A DNA stretch of 32,517 bases from Blastopirellula sp. (GTDB lineage Bacteria; Planctomycetota; Planctomycetia; Pirellulales; Pirellulaceae), in the NCBI GenBank assembly GCA_002701545.1, contig NZVR01000158.1, forward strand, positions 1 through 32,517. The letters are read 5' to 3'. The notes beneath the pieces were generated by a model that ran no database searches, was not told the DNA's origin, and was given only the letters and a program-made list of their open reading frames with translations. Position numbers and translations under genes: made by a program. Shown one piece after another: positions 17,240 to 25,412 of the stretch (position 1 is its first letter; every line of letters starts with the position of its first letter).

Positions 17240-18253
17240 TTACCACTGGACGTCACAGCCCGGCAGTTTTTGTTGCAGTCGTCCGACCCCGTCGTCGGTG
17301 ACGCGCGTGAAGCGAAGTGATAACTGTTCGAGATTCGACAGCTGCTGAAGTTGCTCCAGGCCGACATCGGAAATGCTGGTTCCGGAGAGGCTCAGGGTTT
17401 TCAGTTTTTTGAGTTTGCTGACGTACTGCAATCCCTCATCGGTGATGCGCGTCATGCCAATGCTGAGCACTTCCAGGTTTTCCAGTGGTTGGAGGCTTTG
17501 CAACCCTTGGTTGGTCACCACGGTGTTGTCCGCAACGATCACCTTGAGTTTCTCGGCGGCTGCCAGGGCTGCCAGGCCTTTGTCTGTAAGCTCCGTGCCG
17601 ACCAGACTAATGGTGTCGAGTTGAGGTAGCTTGGAGACGTGGGCCAAACTACGGTCTGTGATTTGTGTGCCCAGCAAGTCGAGATGTTCGATGTTTTGGA
17701 GTTGGCAGATTTTCTCCACCCCAACATCCGTGATCCGCGAGTTGCTCAAAGAGAGACGCTTGAGACGCGGAAGATTCAGCAAGTGTTCCAGGGTGGCGTC
17801 GGTGGTTTGCGTACCGCTGATGCCGACGACTTCGAGACGGGAGAGGTTTTCTAGATAGGCCAAGCCACGTCCGGTGACGCGCGTGGTGTTCAGGTTCACC
17901 GCGCGCAGCTTGGACAACGTTGCCAGATGCTGTAACCCTTCGTCACTGATCGAAGTGTATCCAAGATTGACCAAGCCGAGTTCGGTCAGCGGCGTCAGGG
18001 TAGCGAGGTCTTCATTGGTGACTTTTTTCGAGGCGGCAAACGAGACTTGGTTCACGGGGGTTTCCGGGACCGAGCGATCCATCTCGAATGTTCCCCCCAG
18101 CGCTTGGATTCGCGTCAGAGCCTGTTGGACTGCGGGATCCGGTTGTGGGGGCGGATTGGTTGCCGGAGTGTCCTGGCCCGCTACCGTGTGAACCGAGGCG
18201 AGTACACAGGCAATCAGCCAGCAGGTGATCGGCTTGATGTGACGCTGGATCAT
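17240..18253 (-). CDS. Exported leucine-rich-repeat protein
   Basis: A 337-residue protein. Residues 1-26 form a signal peptide (WLIACVLASVHTVAG). From about residue 80 to the end there are about ten 24-residue repeats with the pattern L-x-x-L-x-x-L-x-L-x-x-T-x-I-(S/T)-D-x-G-L, for example LKTLSLSGTSISDVGLEQLQ. It ends with a cap LQQKLPGCDVQW. This bacterial LRR type is abundant in planctomycetes and is probably a protein-binding surface at or outside the cytoplasmic membrane; the ligand is unknown. The ATG overlaps the stop of the upstream gene as ATGA, so the two are translationally coupled. Confidence 0.88.
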   Translation of the reverse strand: MIQRHIKPITCWLIACVLASVHTVAGQDTPATNPPPQPDPAVQQALTRIQALGGTFEMDRSVPETPVNQVSFAASKKVTNEDLATLTPLTELGLVNLGYTSISDEGLQHLATLSKLRAVNLNTTRVTGRGLAYLENLSRLEVVGISGTQTTDATLEHLLNLPRLKRLSLSNSRITDVGVEKICQLQNIEHLDLLGTQITDRSLAHVSKLPQLDTISLVGTELTDKGLAALAAAEKLKVIVADNTVVTNQGLQSLQPLENLEVLSIGMTRITDEGLQYVSKLKKLKTLSLSGTSISDVGLEQLQQLSNLEQLSLRFTRVTDDGVGRLQQKLPGCDVQW

Positions 18254-20034
18254 GGAATCTTGCCGCTTAAAACATTGTTAATATGTTCTCGGGCTTCCAT
18301 ATTCCCGAGAGTTGCCGATTTGCGAAACTGCTCGACGGCAGAGTCGGTACTTCCCGCGCGAGCGAGTGCAATGCCTAACAGGTTCAAGCACGTCGTATTT
18401 TGCTCGTCAATCTTCGTCGCTGCATGGAACGAGTGGACCGCTTCACTGGGCCGCTTTAAGTCGAGTAACAAAAGCCCCATTTGCACATGTGCCGGGAGCA
18501 GTTCGGGATTCATCTGAATCGCAATTGCCAGTTGTTTGCGCGCGTCTTCGGTGTTTCCTTGTTGGCGATAGACAGCCCCCAGGTTGGCATGCGGTTCGGG
18601 CCATTCAGGAGTCAGCTGAATGCACGCCTCGTAACGCCGCTTGGCCAGCGTGAGATCACCGGCTTGAATTTGCTTGTTCCCATCGTTGTAGAACAGGGTC
18701 GCCAACTCCGATGCGATTGCCGGAGCGATGGCATCTCGTGTCGAGAGGTCTGCAGCCAATCCGGCCAAGCGGAGCGCGTCTTCGCTGTTTCCCCGTTCTC
18801 GGAATGCGCCCACGAGTTCGGCGAGCACGGTGCCTGTCTGGCGTGGGTGCGCGAACCAGCGACCGGGGAAGGGAAACGCAAGCTTGGTGGTCGGCTCGGA
18901 TGACGACAGCGCCGCCGTATCTTGGAGCACTTGTTCGACCGAGACTTGTCCGGTGTAAATCACAGCCAACCGGCCGAATTCGTCGATCAGATAGCTTTTC
19001 GGTAACGCATTCGGTTGAGTTCTGAGCGAGATCAAGCATTCTTCGAAGGCGTCTAATTTGTCTACGAGCGCGGCATTGGCAGCGCCGGCTGCAAAGGGGA
19101 ACTTGAGTCGCTCGACCGCTTGTTTCGCTGATTCGACCGTGGTTCGATCGTCTCCCAGCCCATCAACGCTCAGGGCGACGACACGGAGCCCTGCCTCACG
19201 AATCTGCTCCTGTTCCAACGCCGTTTGCTTCATTTCGACCAGACAAGGCTCGCACCAAGTGGCGAAGAAGCTGAGCCAGACGGGGCCTGATCCGGAATTC
19301 GGTAGTGTTGCTGGCGAGCCGCTGAAATCGGTGTAGTCGAGTCGGGGCAGAGGAATACGATCGGCTAAGGGAAGACGCGTGGTTGCTGAATCCAACTGGG
19401 TGGGCAAGCGTGAAGCTTCGAGGGTCACTGAGCGAGGGGCGGTTTGCCAAGCTTCGGCCTGGCCCGTTCCCTGCGTCAGGCGGAAACGCCCGTCCATCGT
19501 CACTCCGGTAAACGTTTCCCGCTGACCACCAGGCCACAGTACGGACACCGAATCCACCTGCTCTGCGTCACCCAGTCCAACATGCAGCCACTTGCTGCCT
19601 TGGCCAAGGTAGCCGTCGCCGGCACGGACGGTGCGAAGGAGTGTCTTGTCGCCATTTTGTATTTGCAGTTGAGCTCCGATCGCATCGCGGTTGCAAGCGG
19701 TACCCGTCAGGTGCAGGGCCAGGAAGTGTTGTTTGCCCGCCTGTTGTGCATCATTGCGGATAAATCGCAGTCGCGGTCCGGTGCGCCCGACCAGCCACAA
19801 ATCGAGATCGCCGTCGTGATCCCAGTCAACCGGCGCGATCGCTCGGCTATCGTCCAAGAAGTCAAATCCGGTGACCGCTGAGGCATTCGCAAAACGCGGT
19901 TGGCCCGTGTTCAGAAAACAGCAATTCCGTTCGTGCCCACTCCAGGAACCTCCGCTGTTGATCAAGTCCAGGATCTGACTCCAACCAGCCGAGTAATCGT
20001 CCGTGAGCTCTTCGGAAACAGGAGATTGCGACAC
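18250..20034 (-). CDS. ASPIC/UnbV - thioredoxin-like - TPR protein; possibly the C-terminal half of a UGA-interrupted gene
   Basis: Read from GTG 20034 this is 594 residues. An FG-GAP-like calcium loop (DWDHDGDLDLWL, about 70-81) is followed by an ASPIC/UnbV domain (about 117-178, IGAQLQIQNGDK, WLHVGLGDAEQVDSVSVLWPGG). A TlpA-like thioredoxin domain (about 228-375) has the redox motif CEPC at 261-264, and TPR repeats fill about 420-590. No signal peptide is visible although its domains are normally extracytoplasmic. It lies in the same frame as the upstream FG-GAP lipoprotein gene, separated only by its UGA and seven sense codons. The proposed GTG start has only a weak AGG and lies inside a hairpin. 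It is likely the C-terminal part of one protein. Confidence 0.8.
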   Translation of the reverse strand: MSQSPVSEELTDDYSAGWSQILDLINSGGSWSGHERNCCFLNTGQPRFANASAVTGFDFLDDSRAIAPVDWDHDGDLDLWLVGRTGPRLRFIRNDAQQAGKQHFLALHLTGTACNRDAIGAQLQIQNGDKTLLRTVRAGDGYLGQGSKWLHVGLGDAEQVDSVSVLWPGGQRETFTGVTMDGRFRLTQGTGQAEAWQTAPRSVTLEASRLPTQLDSATTRLPLADRIPLPRLDYTDFSGSPATLPNSGSGPVWLSFFATWCEPCLVEMKQTALEQEQIREAGLRVVALSVDGLGDDRTTVESAKQAVERLKFPFAAGAANAALVDKLDAFEECLISLRTQPNALPKSYLIDEFGRLAVIYTGQVSVEQVLQDTAALSSSEPTTKLAFPFPGRWFAHPRQTGTVLAELVGAFRERGNSEDALRLAGLAADLSTRDAIAPAIASELATLFYNDGNKQIQAGDLTLAKRRYEACIQLTPEWPEPHANLGAVYRQQGNTEDARKQLAIAIQMNPELLPAHVQMGLLLLDLKRPSEAVHSFHAATKIDEQNTTCLNLLGIALARAGSTDSAVEQFRKSATLGNMEAREHINNVLSGKIP

Positions 20035-20058
20035 GACCTGTCGCCAGAAAAAACTTCA
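20028..20058 (-). promoter_or_regulatory. In-frame UGA followed by SECIS-like hairpin (candidate selenocysteine site)
   Basis: On the minus strand UGA (20058-20056) is followed by 11 nt and then GCGACA-GGUCG-UGUCGC (20044-20028), a perfect 6-bp stem with a GGUCG loop starting 17 nt after the UGA. The E. coli fdhF SECIS has a comparable loop, GGUC closed by CA/UG, at nearly the same distance. The bulged U and lower stem of fdhF are not seen here. Reading through UGA gives DTDDL-Sec-SFFWRQVVSQSP with no frame change. Codon 606 counting from ATG 21873. Selenocysteine is a hypothesis; no sel gene is in the window. Confidence 0.5.
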
Positions 20059-21873
20059 CAAATCATCGGTGTCTGAACCAGTGACGAAGCCGTTGGCGAC
20101 CAGCAAGTCCTCACGGCCATCATTATTGATATCGACAAAGTTAGAAGACCATGCCCAGCGCCCCAGTGTGACGGCGGCCGTTTCACTTACGTCGCGGAAT
20201 GTGCCATCACCGACATTTTCAAAGAGCGAATTCCCGCGAGCGTGACGCTGGAATTCTTGACGAACATCGGCACCGGCGAGGGACTGAAAACGATCTTGAA
20301 ATGCGATCCGCAATCCGGCCGACGAGAACATGTTGCCGACATACAAGTCCATTTTTCCATCTTGATTGTAGTCGCCCCAGGAAACGGACATGCCTGCCGC
20401 AATGTCTTCGACCCCCGCTTGGGCAGCGACGTCGGTGAATTTTCCGCCGTCGTTCCGATAGAGATTGTTCCGTCCGAAGTCATTGGCGACGTACAGATCC
20501 GGGTCACCGTCCGAATCGTAATCTTCCCAGCTGGCCGCGAAACTCCAGCGTCGATTGTTTTGATCCAGCCCGACGCGACTGGTGACATCCACGAACTGGC
20601 AGTCGCCGTCGTTGCGTAACAAGACGTTTTCGCCACCATTGTTCGCGTCGTGATAGGGGACTGGGCCACTGCTCTCATTGTCCGACAGAAAACGCTCGCC
20701 ATAATCGACCACGTAGATGTCCAGGTCTCCGTCCAGATCGTAGTCGGCAGCGGCCAGAGACCCGGGATCCCCAGTCGGACGAAAAACGGAACGCTCGACA
20801 TACCGGTCGCCTTCGTGGGACATGATCACGACCATCTCATTCAATGCCAGGACCAAGTCTTGATCTTGGTCGTTGTCGAGGTCCACCAGCAGAGCACCAC
20901 GTGAACGGTCCAGCCAGTCGACTCCCATGCTGGCCGCAGCCTCGGTGACAGAGCCATCCTGGTTCTGCAAGTAAAGTCGGTTAGGTAGCCCCGCTGGTTG
21001 GCAGACATAAATGTCATCCAAGCCATCGCCATTGATGTCTCCGACCGTAATTCCGTGATGGCCATAAGGATACACACCGTACTGGGACTGAATGCCGGTC
21101 CGCCAGTAATCGATTCCACGCATGAACTGGTCGCGGAAATCGGGCTCATTGCGGAAGACGGATTCTGTGCAGTCAGCGAACAACGTCGCTTCGGGGCCCG
21201 TGCCCAGGACCTCCTCGAAGTCCCGGCTGCGAACGCTCAGCAGACGCGGGACGTCGTCTTCCGAGTGTCCGTTCTGCCAGACACAACTCCATATGGCAGA
21301 TTGCTGAACGGTGTCGCTGGTGCCTCTCCCGCTGGCCTGGTACACCACGTCGGTGGCGACCGTGTCGTCGCCAGCCAACACGCTGATGACTTTGAATTTG
21401 ACATGGATGTCGGTGCGGCCGGCGAGAGGTTTGGCGAGTTGCTGTAAAGCGATCTGTAAGCCATTTGGGCCCGTTTGTTGCGCGTCGTCGGCAACCTCGC
21501 CACGCTCGACTTTCAGCAGCGGATCAGCAAAGGCGACCGTCATTTGCTGGGGACGAAGCTGACCGATTGTGGCTGTCGGCAGCGCGACTTCAGCCAACTG
21601 GCTGGCGTCCATCGCATCGGCTTGCTGCAGCGCATCACGGATCCGGTGTAGTTGCTCACCAACGGCACTGGCGAACGCTTCGGTCTCCCAATCCGTTTCC
21701 TCTTCTGCGGGCTGCTCTGTGACTTGGGGAGGCGAGTCATTGGGGCCAGGCCCGATTTGCAAAGGCTTGGCCGGTTGACAGCCAGAGCAACCGGACAGGG
21801 TGACCGCGAAGCCGCAGCAAAGTAGTAAGGAGAGCGTCAGCTGAGTGCGCGTCTGAGGTGCCTGCATGACCAT
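20056..21873 (-). CDS. FG-GAP/VCBS-repeat lipoprotein (CRTAC1-like); possibly the N-terminal half of a UGA-interrupted gene
   Basis: 605 residues up to the UGA. The N-terminus has a lipoprotein signal with lipobox LSGC at about 26-29, so it is predicted to be exported and lipid-anchored. A variable region follows, then from about residue 280 at least six FG-GAP-type calcium loops: DINGDGLDDIYV, DLDNDQDQDLVLA, DYDLDGDLDIYV, DYDSDGDPDLYV, DYNQDGKMDLYV and DINNDGREDLLV. These build an integrin-like beta-propeller. ATG 21873 is preferred over the TTG at 21900, which lacks a Shine-Dalgarno. The propeller stops abruptly before the UGA, and its usual ASPIC/UnbV partner domain lies directly after it in frame. 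Confidence 0.85.
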   Translation of the reverse strand: MVMQAPQTRTQLTLSLLLCCGFAVTLSGCSGCQPAKPLQIGPGPNDSPPQVTEQPAEEETDWETEAFASAVGEQLHRIRDALQQADAMDASQLAEVALPTATIGQLRPQQMTVAFADPLLKVERGEVADDAQQTGPNGLQIALQQLAKPLAGRTDIHVKFKVISVLAGDDTVATDVVYQASGRGTSDTVQQSAIWSCVWQNGHSEDDVPRLLSVRSRDFEEVLGTGPEATLFADCTESVFRNEPDFRDQFMRGIDYWRTGIQSQYGVYPYGHHGITVGDINGDGLDDIYVCQPAGLPNRLYLQNQDGSVTEAAASMGVDWLDRSRGALLVDLDNDQDQDLVLALNEMVVIMSHEGDRYVERSVFRPTGDPGSLAAADYDLDGDLDIYVVDYGERFLSDNESSGPVPYHDANNGGENVLLRNDGDCQFVDVTSRVGLDQNNRRWSFAASWEDYDSDGDPDLYVANDFGRNNLYRNDGGKFTDVAAQAGVEDIAAGMSVSWGDYNQDGKMDLYVGNMFSSAGLRIAFQDRFQSLAGADVRQEFQRHARGNSLFENVGDGTFRDVSETAAVTLGRWAWSSNFVDINNDGREDLLVANGFVTGSDTDDL

Positions 21874-21984
21874 CTGTCTTCGGGACCGCTGGATTGACAA
21901 GGAGTATTCATCCTACCATACGAGGCGGAATGGCGGTTTACAGGACGGCGATGGCCGGTTGTGAAACGGTTGACGCCTACCGCG

Positions 21985-22315
21985 AAAGGGTTACCCGCAA
22001 CTCTCCCTACGAACCGCAGCGGAACGTGGTTCGCTCGGAACGGCGTAGGGTGCCCAAGCGCGTTCTAAAGGGTGTTCTGAGCCGAGATGCTGGCGAGGGG
22101 ACGCAGGGCACCTGGCCGAGGGCTAGACCACTGGCCGGGTCTCCAGCAAAGCAGGTGTTGGGGCCCTGTGCAGACGTGCCGCAATGCTCCCTGGGCGCGG
22201 GCCTAAGCTCCTGCTCGGGAGTTGCACGGCGAGCCCAGATCGGCCGTCGGAAAACTTGCGCCGTACGTCCGGTCCGATGCGGACAGGTCGCCGACAGCCA
22301 TCCGCACCGGGACGG
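21985..22315. ncRNA. GC-rich structured non-coding block, RNA class unknown
   Basis: No ORF here has supporting features, yet paired segments are dense. CCCTACG 22005-22011 pairs with CGTAGGG 22044-22050, enclosing CGAACC/GGTTCG (22010-22015, 22028-22033). TGCTGG 22088-22093 pairs with CCAGCA 22143-22148, and AGACC 22125-22129 with GGTCT 22138-22142. CAGGGC and CACCTG (22104-22114) pair with CAGGTG (22152-22157) and GCCCTG (22163-22168), crossing the previous helix like a pseudoknot. GCAA-TG-CTCCC 22181-22191 pairs with GGGAGTTGC 22217-22225, and ATCGGCCG 22239-22246 with CGG-T-CCGAT 22270-22278. The last part faintly resembles group II intron domain V. No signature of RNase P RNA, tmRNA or a known riboswitch was found. 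Strand is undetermined. Confidence 0.4.
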
Positions 22316-22843
22316 TTAGTCTTCGGTGACGGTGGGTACCACCCAGACCTTGATTTCGGTAGCGATCTCCTGGTGGAGATGCACCTTGACGGTGTACAGC
22401 CCCAGTTCTTTGAGCGGGCCTTCGAGCCGAATCTGATCGGCGGTGAGTTGGAAGTCGCTTTGTTTCAGCGCTGCCACGATCTCGGGAGCCCCGACGCTAC
22501 CATACAAGTGACCTTCGTCGTTGGCGTTGGCTTCGATCGTGATGCTTTGGCTCGACAGCGAGAGTGCAAAGTCGCTCAGGCTCTTGAGTCGCTTCTTTTC
22601 GATCTCTTGCAGTTTCGCACGATGCTTCTCCACCATCCGCTTGTGGTGGTCGGAGGCCAGTGTGGCGAGCCCTTGGGGGATCAGGTAGTTGTTGGCGTAG
22701 CCAGGTTTGACTTCGACCACGTCGCCCTGTTTGCCAAGGTGGTCGACGGATTGAATCAGGAGCAATTCAATGCCACCGTTGGGGCCTTTGGGAAGGCGTT
22801 TGAAACCTGTCGATTTACGGCGTTTTGATTGGGCATTGGGCAT
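22316..22843 (-). CDS. rplI: Large-subunit ribosomal protein bL9
   Basis: A 175-residue protein of the 50S subunit. The N-terminal domain motif IELLLIQSVDHLGKQGDVVEVKPGYANNYLIPQGLA (24-59 approximately) is the bL9 signature. A long helix links it to the C-terminal RNA-binding domain (about 95-170, with GHLYGSVGAPEIVAALK). The family is normally about 148-150 residues; the extra length is a lysine/arginine-rich N-terminal extension of about 23 residues (MPNAQSKRRKSTGFKRLPKG). It is the last gene of the rplY-pth-rpsF-ssb-rplI cluster; the usual rpsR between ssb and rplI is missing. Confidence 0.96.
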   Translation of the reverse strand: MPNAQSKRRKSTGFKRLPKGPNGGIELLLIQSVDHLGKQGDVVEVKPGYANNYLIPQGLATLASDHHKRMVEKHRAKLQEIEKKRLKSLSDFALSLSSQSITIEANANDEGHLYGSVGAPEIVAALKQSDFQLTADQIRLEGPLKELGLYTVKVHLHQEIATEIKVWVVPTVTED

Positions 22844-23030
22844 GTTTCTGTTCGCTCGCGTAGGGCGTGGATCTTCTGGTTGGAGATGGTAATTTCGTTG
22901 TCATGCATGGCTCGCGGCGTCTCATGCGGTCACGCGGTATGACCTTGGGAGCGCCAAGCTCGGTTCGAGCCATGTCAGGGTTGGTATGTGGTTGTGGGTG
23001 TTCGCGTCGTCCATGGTGGGACGGTGGGAA

Positions 23031-23486
23031 CTAGAACGGAATGTCGGGTTCCTCTGAACGGGGTGCACCGCCACTGTCGGTCGCGGCAGGCTGGCTGTAC
23101 TCTGACTCGTCATACGCTGGGCGTCCACTGCCGCCGGAAGGTCGACCACCGCCTCCTCCGCGGCCACCGAGCATCTGCATGCGTTCGCAGACGACGCGCA
23201 ACTTGGAACGCTTTTGTCCGTCTGTTTCCCATTGGTCCAGCTTGAGGCGTCCTTCGATGAGCACGGACGAGCCCTTGCTGAGGTACTCGCCGGCGACTTC
23301 GGCCGTCCGTCCCCAGATGGTGACGTCGACGAAGGTTGTTTCATCCACCCATTCTCCGCTTTGGGATTTGCGGCGATCGTTGACTGCCAAGCCAATTTCG
23401 GTGACAGCCGTGCCTCCTTGGGTGTACTTCAACTCTACGTCTCTTGTCAGATTTCCCACCAGTATGACGCGGTTATAGCTTGCCAT
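23031..23486 (-). CDS. ssb: Single-stranded DNA-binding protein
   Basis: A 151-residue protein coating single-stranded DNA in replication, repair and recombination. The OB fold fills residues 1-107 ([47 protein letters not shown]). A flexible glycine-rich tail (about 107-140) follows, and the conserved acidic tip EEPDIPF recruits partner proteins. Sitting between rpsF and rplI is the standard bacterial position. Confidence 0.96.
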   Translation of the reverse strand: MASYNRVILVGNLTRDVELKYTQGGTAVTEIGLAVNDRRKSQSGEWVDETTFVDVTIWGRTAEVAGEYLSKGSSVLIEGRLKLDQWETDGQKRSKLRVVCERMQMLGGRGGGGGRPSGGSGRPAYDESEYSQPAATDSGGAPRSEEPDIPF

Positions 23487-23640
23487 GATCTGAACCTCAC
23501 CCCAAAACGTCGGAATTTCGAACGTCTACAATTACCTATTAATCTATCAGAATCTGTCTCTGGCCAACAAGCATCCGCGTTGGCGGTTCGCTGCCGTTTC
23601 CTTGGGGCTCGGGGCGGTGCGATACCATCCGGGATGGGAA

Positions 23641-24012
23641 TTACGTTGCTGCAGGGGCCTCTTCGGTGGTTTCCGCTGCCGTTTCGCCACGTGCGTGGGC
23701 AACCAACGCATCCACCAGCCGTTCGTCGACAGCCAGGGTGAGGTTTCGCAGCACGTTATCATTCAGCTGGCAGGCGCGAGTCAGCTCGTTGAGTTTGGTG
23801 CTTTCCATGCGGAAATAGGTCAGCCAGTACGTGCCCTTGCGGTGTTTCCGGATCTGGTATGCCAGCTTTTGTTCATTCCACAGGCGGCTGGCCAGCAATT
23901 CGCCACCGCATGACTCGATCATCTCGTGGAGTTTGGTTGCGACGCCGTTGGGGTCGCGCGCGTACCGATTCGAGTCGAGAATGAACATGCATTCGTAAGC
24001 TTTAGTTGCCAA
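23641..24012 (-). CDS. rpsF: Small-subunit ribosomal protein bS6
   Basis: A 123-residue 30S protein. The N-terminus KAYECMFILDSNRYARD and the strand RLWNEQKLAYQIRKHRKGTYWLTYFRM match bS6, which normally binds 16S rRNA together with bS18. An Ala/Glu/Thr-rich tail (GETAAETTEEAPAAT) extends the usual core. It is separated from ssb by 154 bp, which is long for this operon, and no bS18 gene follows. Confidence 0.95.
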   Translation of the reverse strand: MATKAYECMFILDSNRYARDPNGVATKLHEMIESCGGELLASRLWNEQKLAYQIRKHRKGTYWLTYFRMESTKLNELTRACQLNDNVLRNLTLAVDERLVDALVAHARGETAAETTEEAPAAT

Positions 24013-24144
24013 ACTGTTATCTCCCGTTGTTGAGTCGCCGTGGTGGGGCGTCGTTGGTTCTAGCCGTTTCCGGTGCTGTGCGTTATTTGCGTTTTTTTGG
24101 GGGGGCCGTGGCGGGCTGGTGTCGCTTTCCTGAGCCCTGACATT

Positions 24145-24771
24145 TTAACCGTTGAATTGATTCATGCACTCTTGTACGCCATCTTGCACCCAAGTGGTGG
24201 CTGCGTCGGCAGCTTGCTTGATGGCCGTGTTTACGCTGTCCTGTTCGTCTGCTTTGAATTTACTGAGCACGTAATCCGCCACGTCCCATTTGGGAGGGGG
24301 CGGTCCAATGCCGACCCGCAGTCGGGGGATTTCCTGAGACCCTAGTCGATTGAGGATGTCTTGCAGACCTTTCTGGCCTCCCGACGATCCTTTGGCTCGG
24401 ACCCGCAGTTTGGCGACTGGCAAACTGAAGTCGTCGCAAACGATTAGGATACTCTCGTGCTTTATCTTATAAAAGTCGCGGGCCGCTAACACGCTGGCGC
24501 CACTTTTGTTCATGTACGTCTGAGGGCAGACCAGCATGACCTTTTGGCCGGCGATGATGGCATCCGCTGTTTCCGCTTGAAAGCGGGTTCGCACGGAGCC
24601 GTCACCATATTGCTTCGCCAGATCACGCAGTACGTCAAAGCCGATGTTATGTCGGGTTTCATCGTATTTGCGACCTGGATTACCTAGGCCAACGATCAAC
24701 TTCATCGGCAATTCGACCTTGTCCTGCGTGGCCGGTTGTCCCCATAGTTTGCGCCACCATCCGGGTCGCAT
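24145..24771 (-). CDS. pth: Peptidyl-tRNA hydrolase
   Basis: Releases tRNA from stalled peptidyl-tRNA in the cytoplasm. The core MKLIVGLGNPGRKYDETRHNIGFDVL carries the active-site Asn and His; VCDDFSLPVAKLRVRAKGSSGGQKGLQDIL carries the catalytic Asp region. From ATG 24771 the protein is 208 residues with a 22-residue extension before the family's usual first Met. ATG 24705 would give the standard N-terminus. 24771 is shown because its ATG overlaps the rplY stop (TAATG), favouring coupled translation; the alternative is nearly as likely. Confidence 0.94.
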   Translation of the reverse strand: MRPGWWRKLWGQPATQDKVELPMKLIVGLGNPGRKYDETRHNIGFDVLRDLAKQYGDGSVRTRFQAETADAIIAGQKVMLVCPQTYMNKSGASVLAARDFYKIKHESILIVCDDFSLPVAKLRVRAKGSSGGQKGLQDILNRLGSQEIPRLRVGIGPPPPKWDVADYVLSKFKADEQDSVNTAIKQAADAATTWVQDGVQECMNQFNG

Positions 24772-25412
24772 TATCCGCCATCTGCTCCTTCTTGCTCATC
24801 CTCCTTGCTTCGTCCAATGACTTCCGGTTCGATGCTGTCCGCTGCACCCGGAATTGCTTCATCTTCATCTTGTGTGGTTGGCTGCGAGCATTGTGCGACC
24901 AGGGTATCGTCTGCGGCTTCCGTGCTGGCCCCTTCTGGCAGTTCGATGTCCGCGACGGTCAGCGTGTTTCCCAGCTCGAGGCTGTTGACACTGACCTCGA
25001 GCTTTTCCGGGATCGCCGTGGCCGGACATGTGATTTCCAGAGAGTGCAGCGCGTGGTTGACGACCCCGCCCATTTTGGTTCCGGGAGCGACACCTCGCAG
25101 TTCGACCGAGACGGTGACCGTGACGGTCTCGCCCGCCTTGACGCGTGTCAGGTCGACGTGCAGCACTTCGCTTCCCAAGGAGTCCCATTGGACGGCCTTG
25201 ATCAATGCACTTTCGTTGACGGCGCCGGAGAGATTGACCAGCTGACTGCCATGGCGAATCGCGGCAGCCAGTTCCAACGCGGGTAGCGCAAGGTGTACGT
25301 TCTCTTCGCCATGCCCGTACAGGACGGCCGGGATCTTTCCTTGTTGTCGCAGGCGTCGCGTCTTGGCCGAGCCAAGTTCTTCGCGGGTGTCTACATTCAA
25401 TACATCAGCCAT
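24771..25412 (-). CDS. rplY: Ribosomal protein bL25, CTC (two-domain) type
   Basis: A 213-residue 5S rRNA-binding protein of the 50S subunit. The N-terminal domain has TREELGSAKTRRLRQQGKIPAVLYGHG; the C-terminal CTC domain has VELRGVAPGTKMGGVVNHALHSLEITC and IPEKLEVSVNSLELGNTLTVADIELPEG. A highly acidic tail of about 45 residues ends the protein. It is the first gene of the cluster visible here. The prs gene that often precedes it is not present; 542 bp of non-coding DNA and the divergent hppA lie upstream. Confidence 0.95.
   Translation of the reverse strand: MADVLNVDTREELGSAKTRRLRQQGKIPAVLYGHGEENVHLALPALELAAAIRHGSQLVNLSGAVNESALIKAVQWDSLGSEVLHVDLTRVKAGETVTVTVSVELRGVAPGTKMGGVVNHALHSLEITCPATAIPEKLEVSVNSLELGNTLTVADIELPEGASTEAADDTLVAQCSQPTTQDEDEAIPGAADSIEPEVIGRSKEDEQEGADGG

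Noticed and set aside
21985-22315. RNase P RNA or tmRNA gene
   Set aside because: The size would fit, but the conserved P4 segments of RNase P and the tRNA-like ends of tmRNA are absent on both strands.
21894-22319. ORF of 141 codons in the structured intergenic block
   Set aside because: Low-complexity, Arg/Gly/Cys-rich translation with no ribosome-binding site; the inverted repeats explain the region better.
22184-22828. Plus-strand ORF of 214 codons opposite rplI
   Set aside because: Antisense shadow of bL9.
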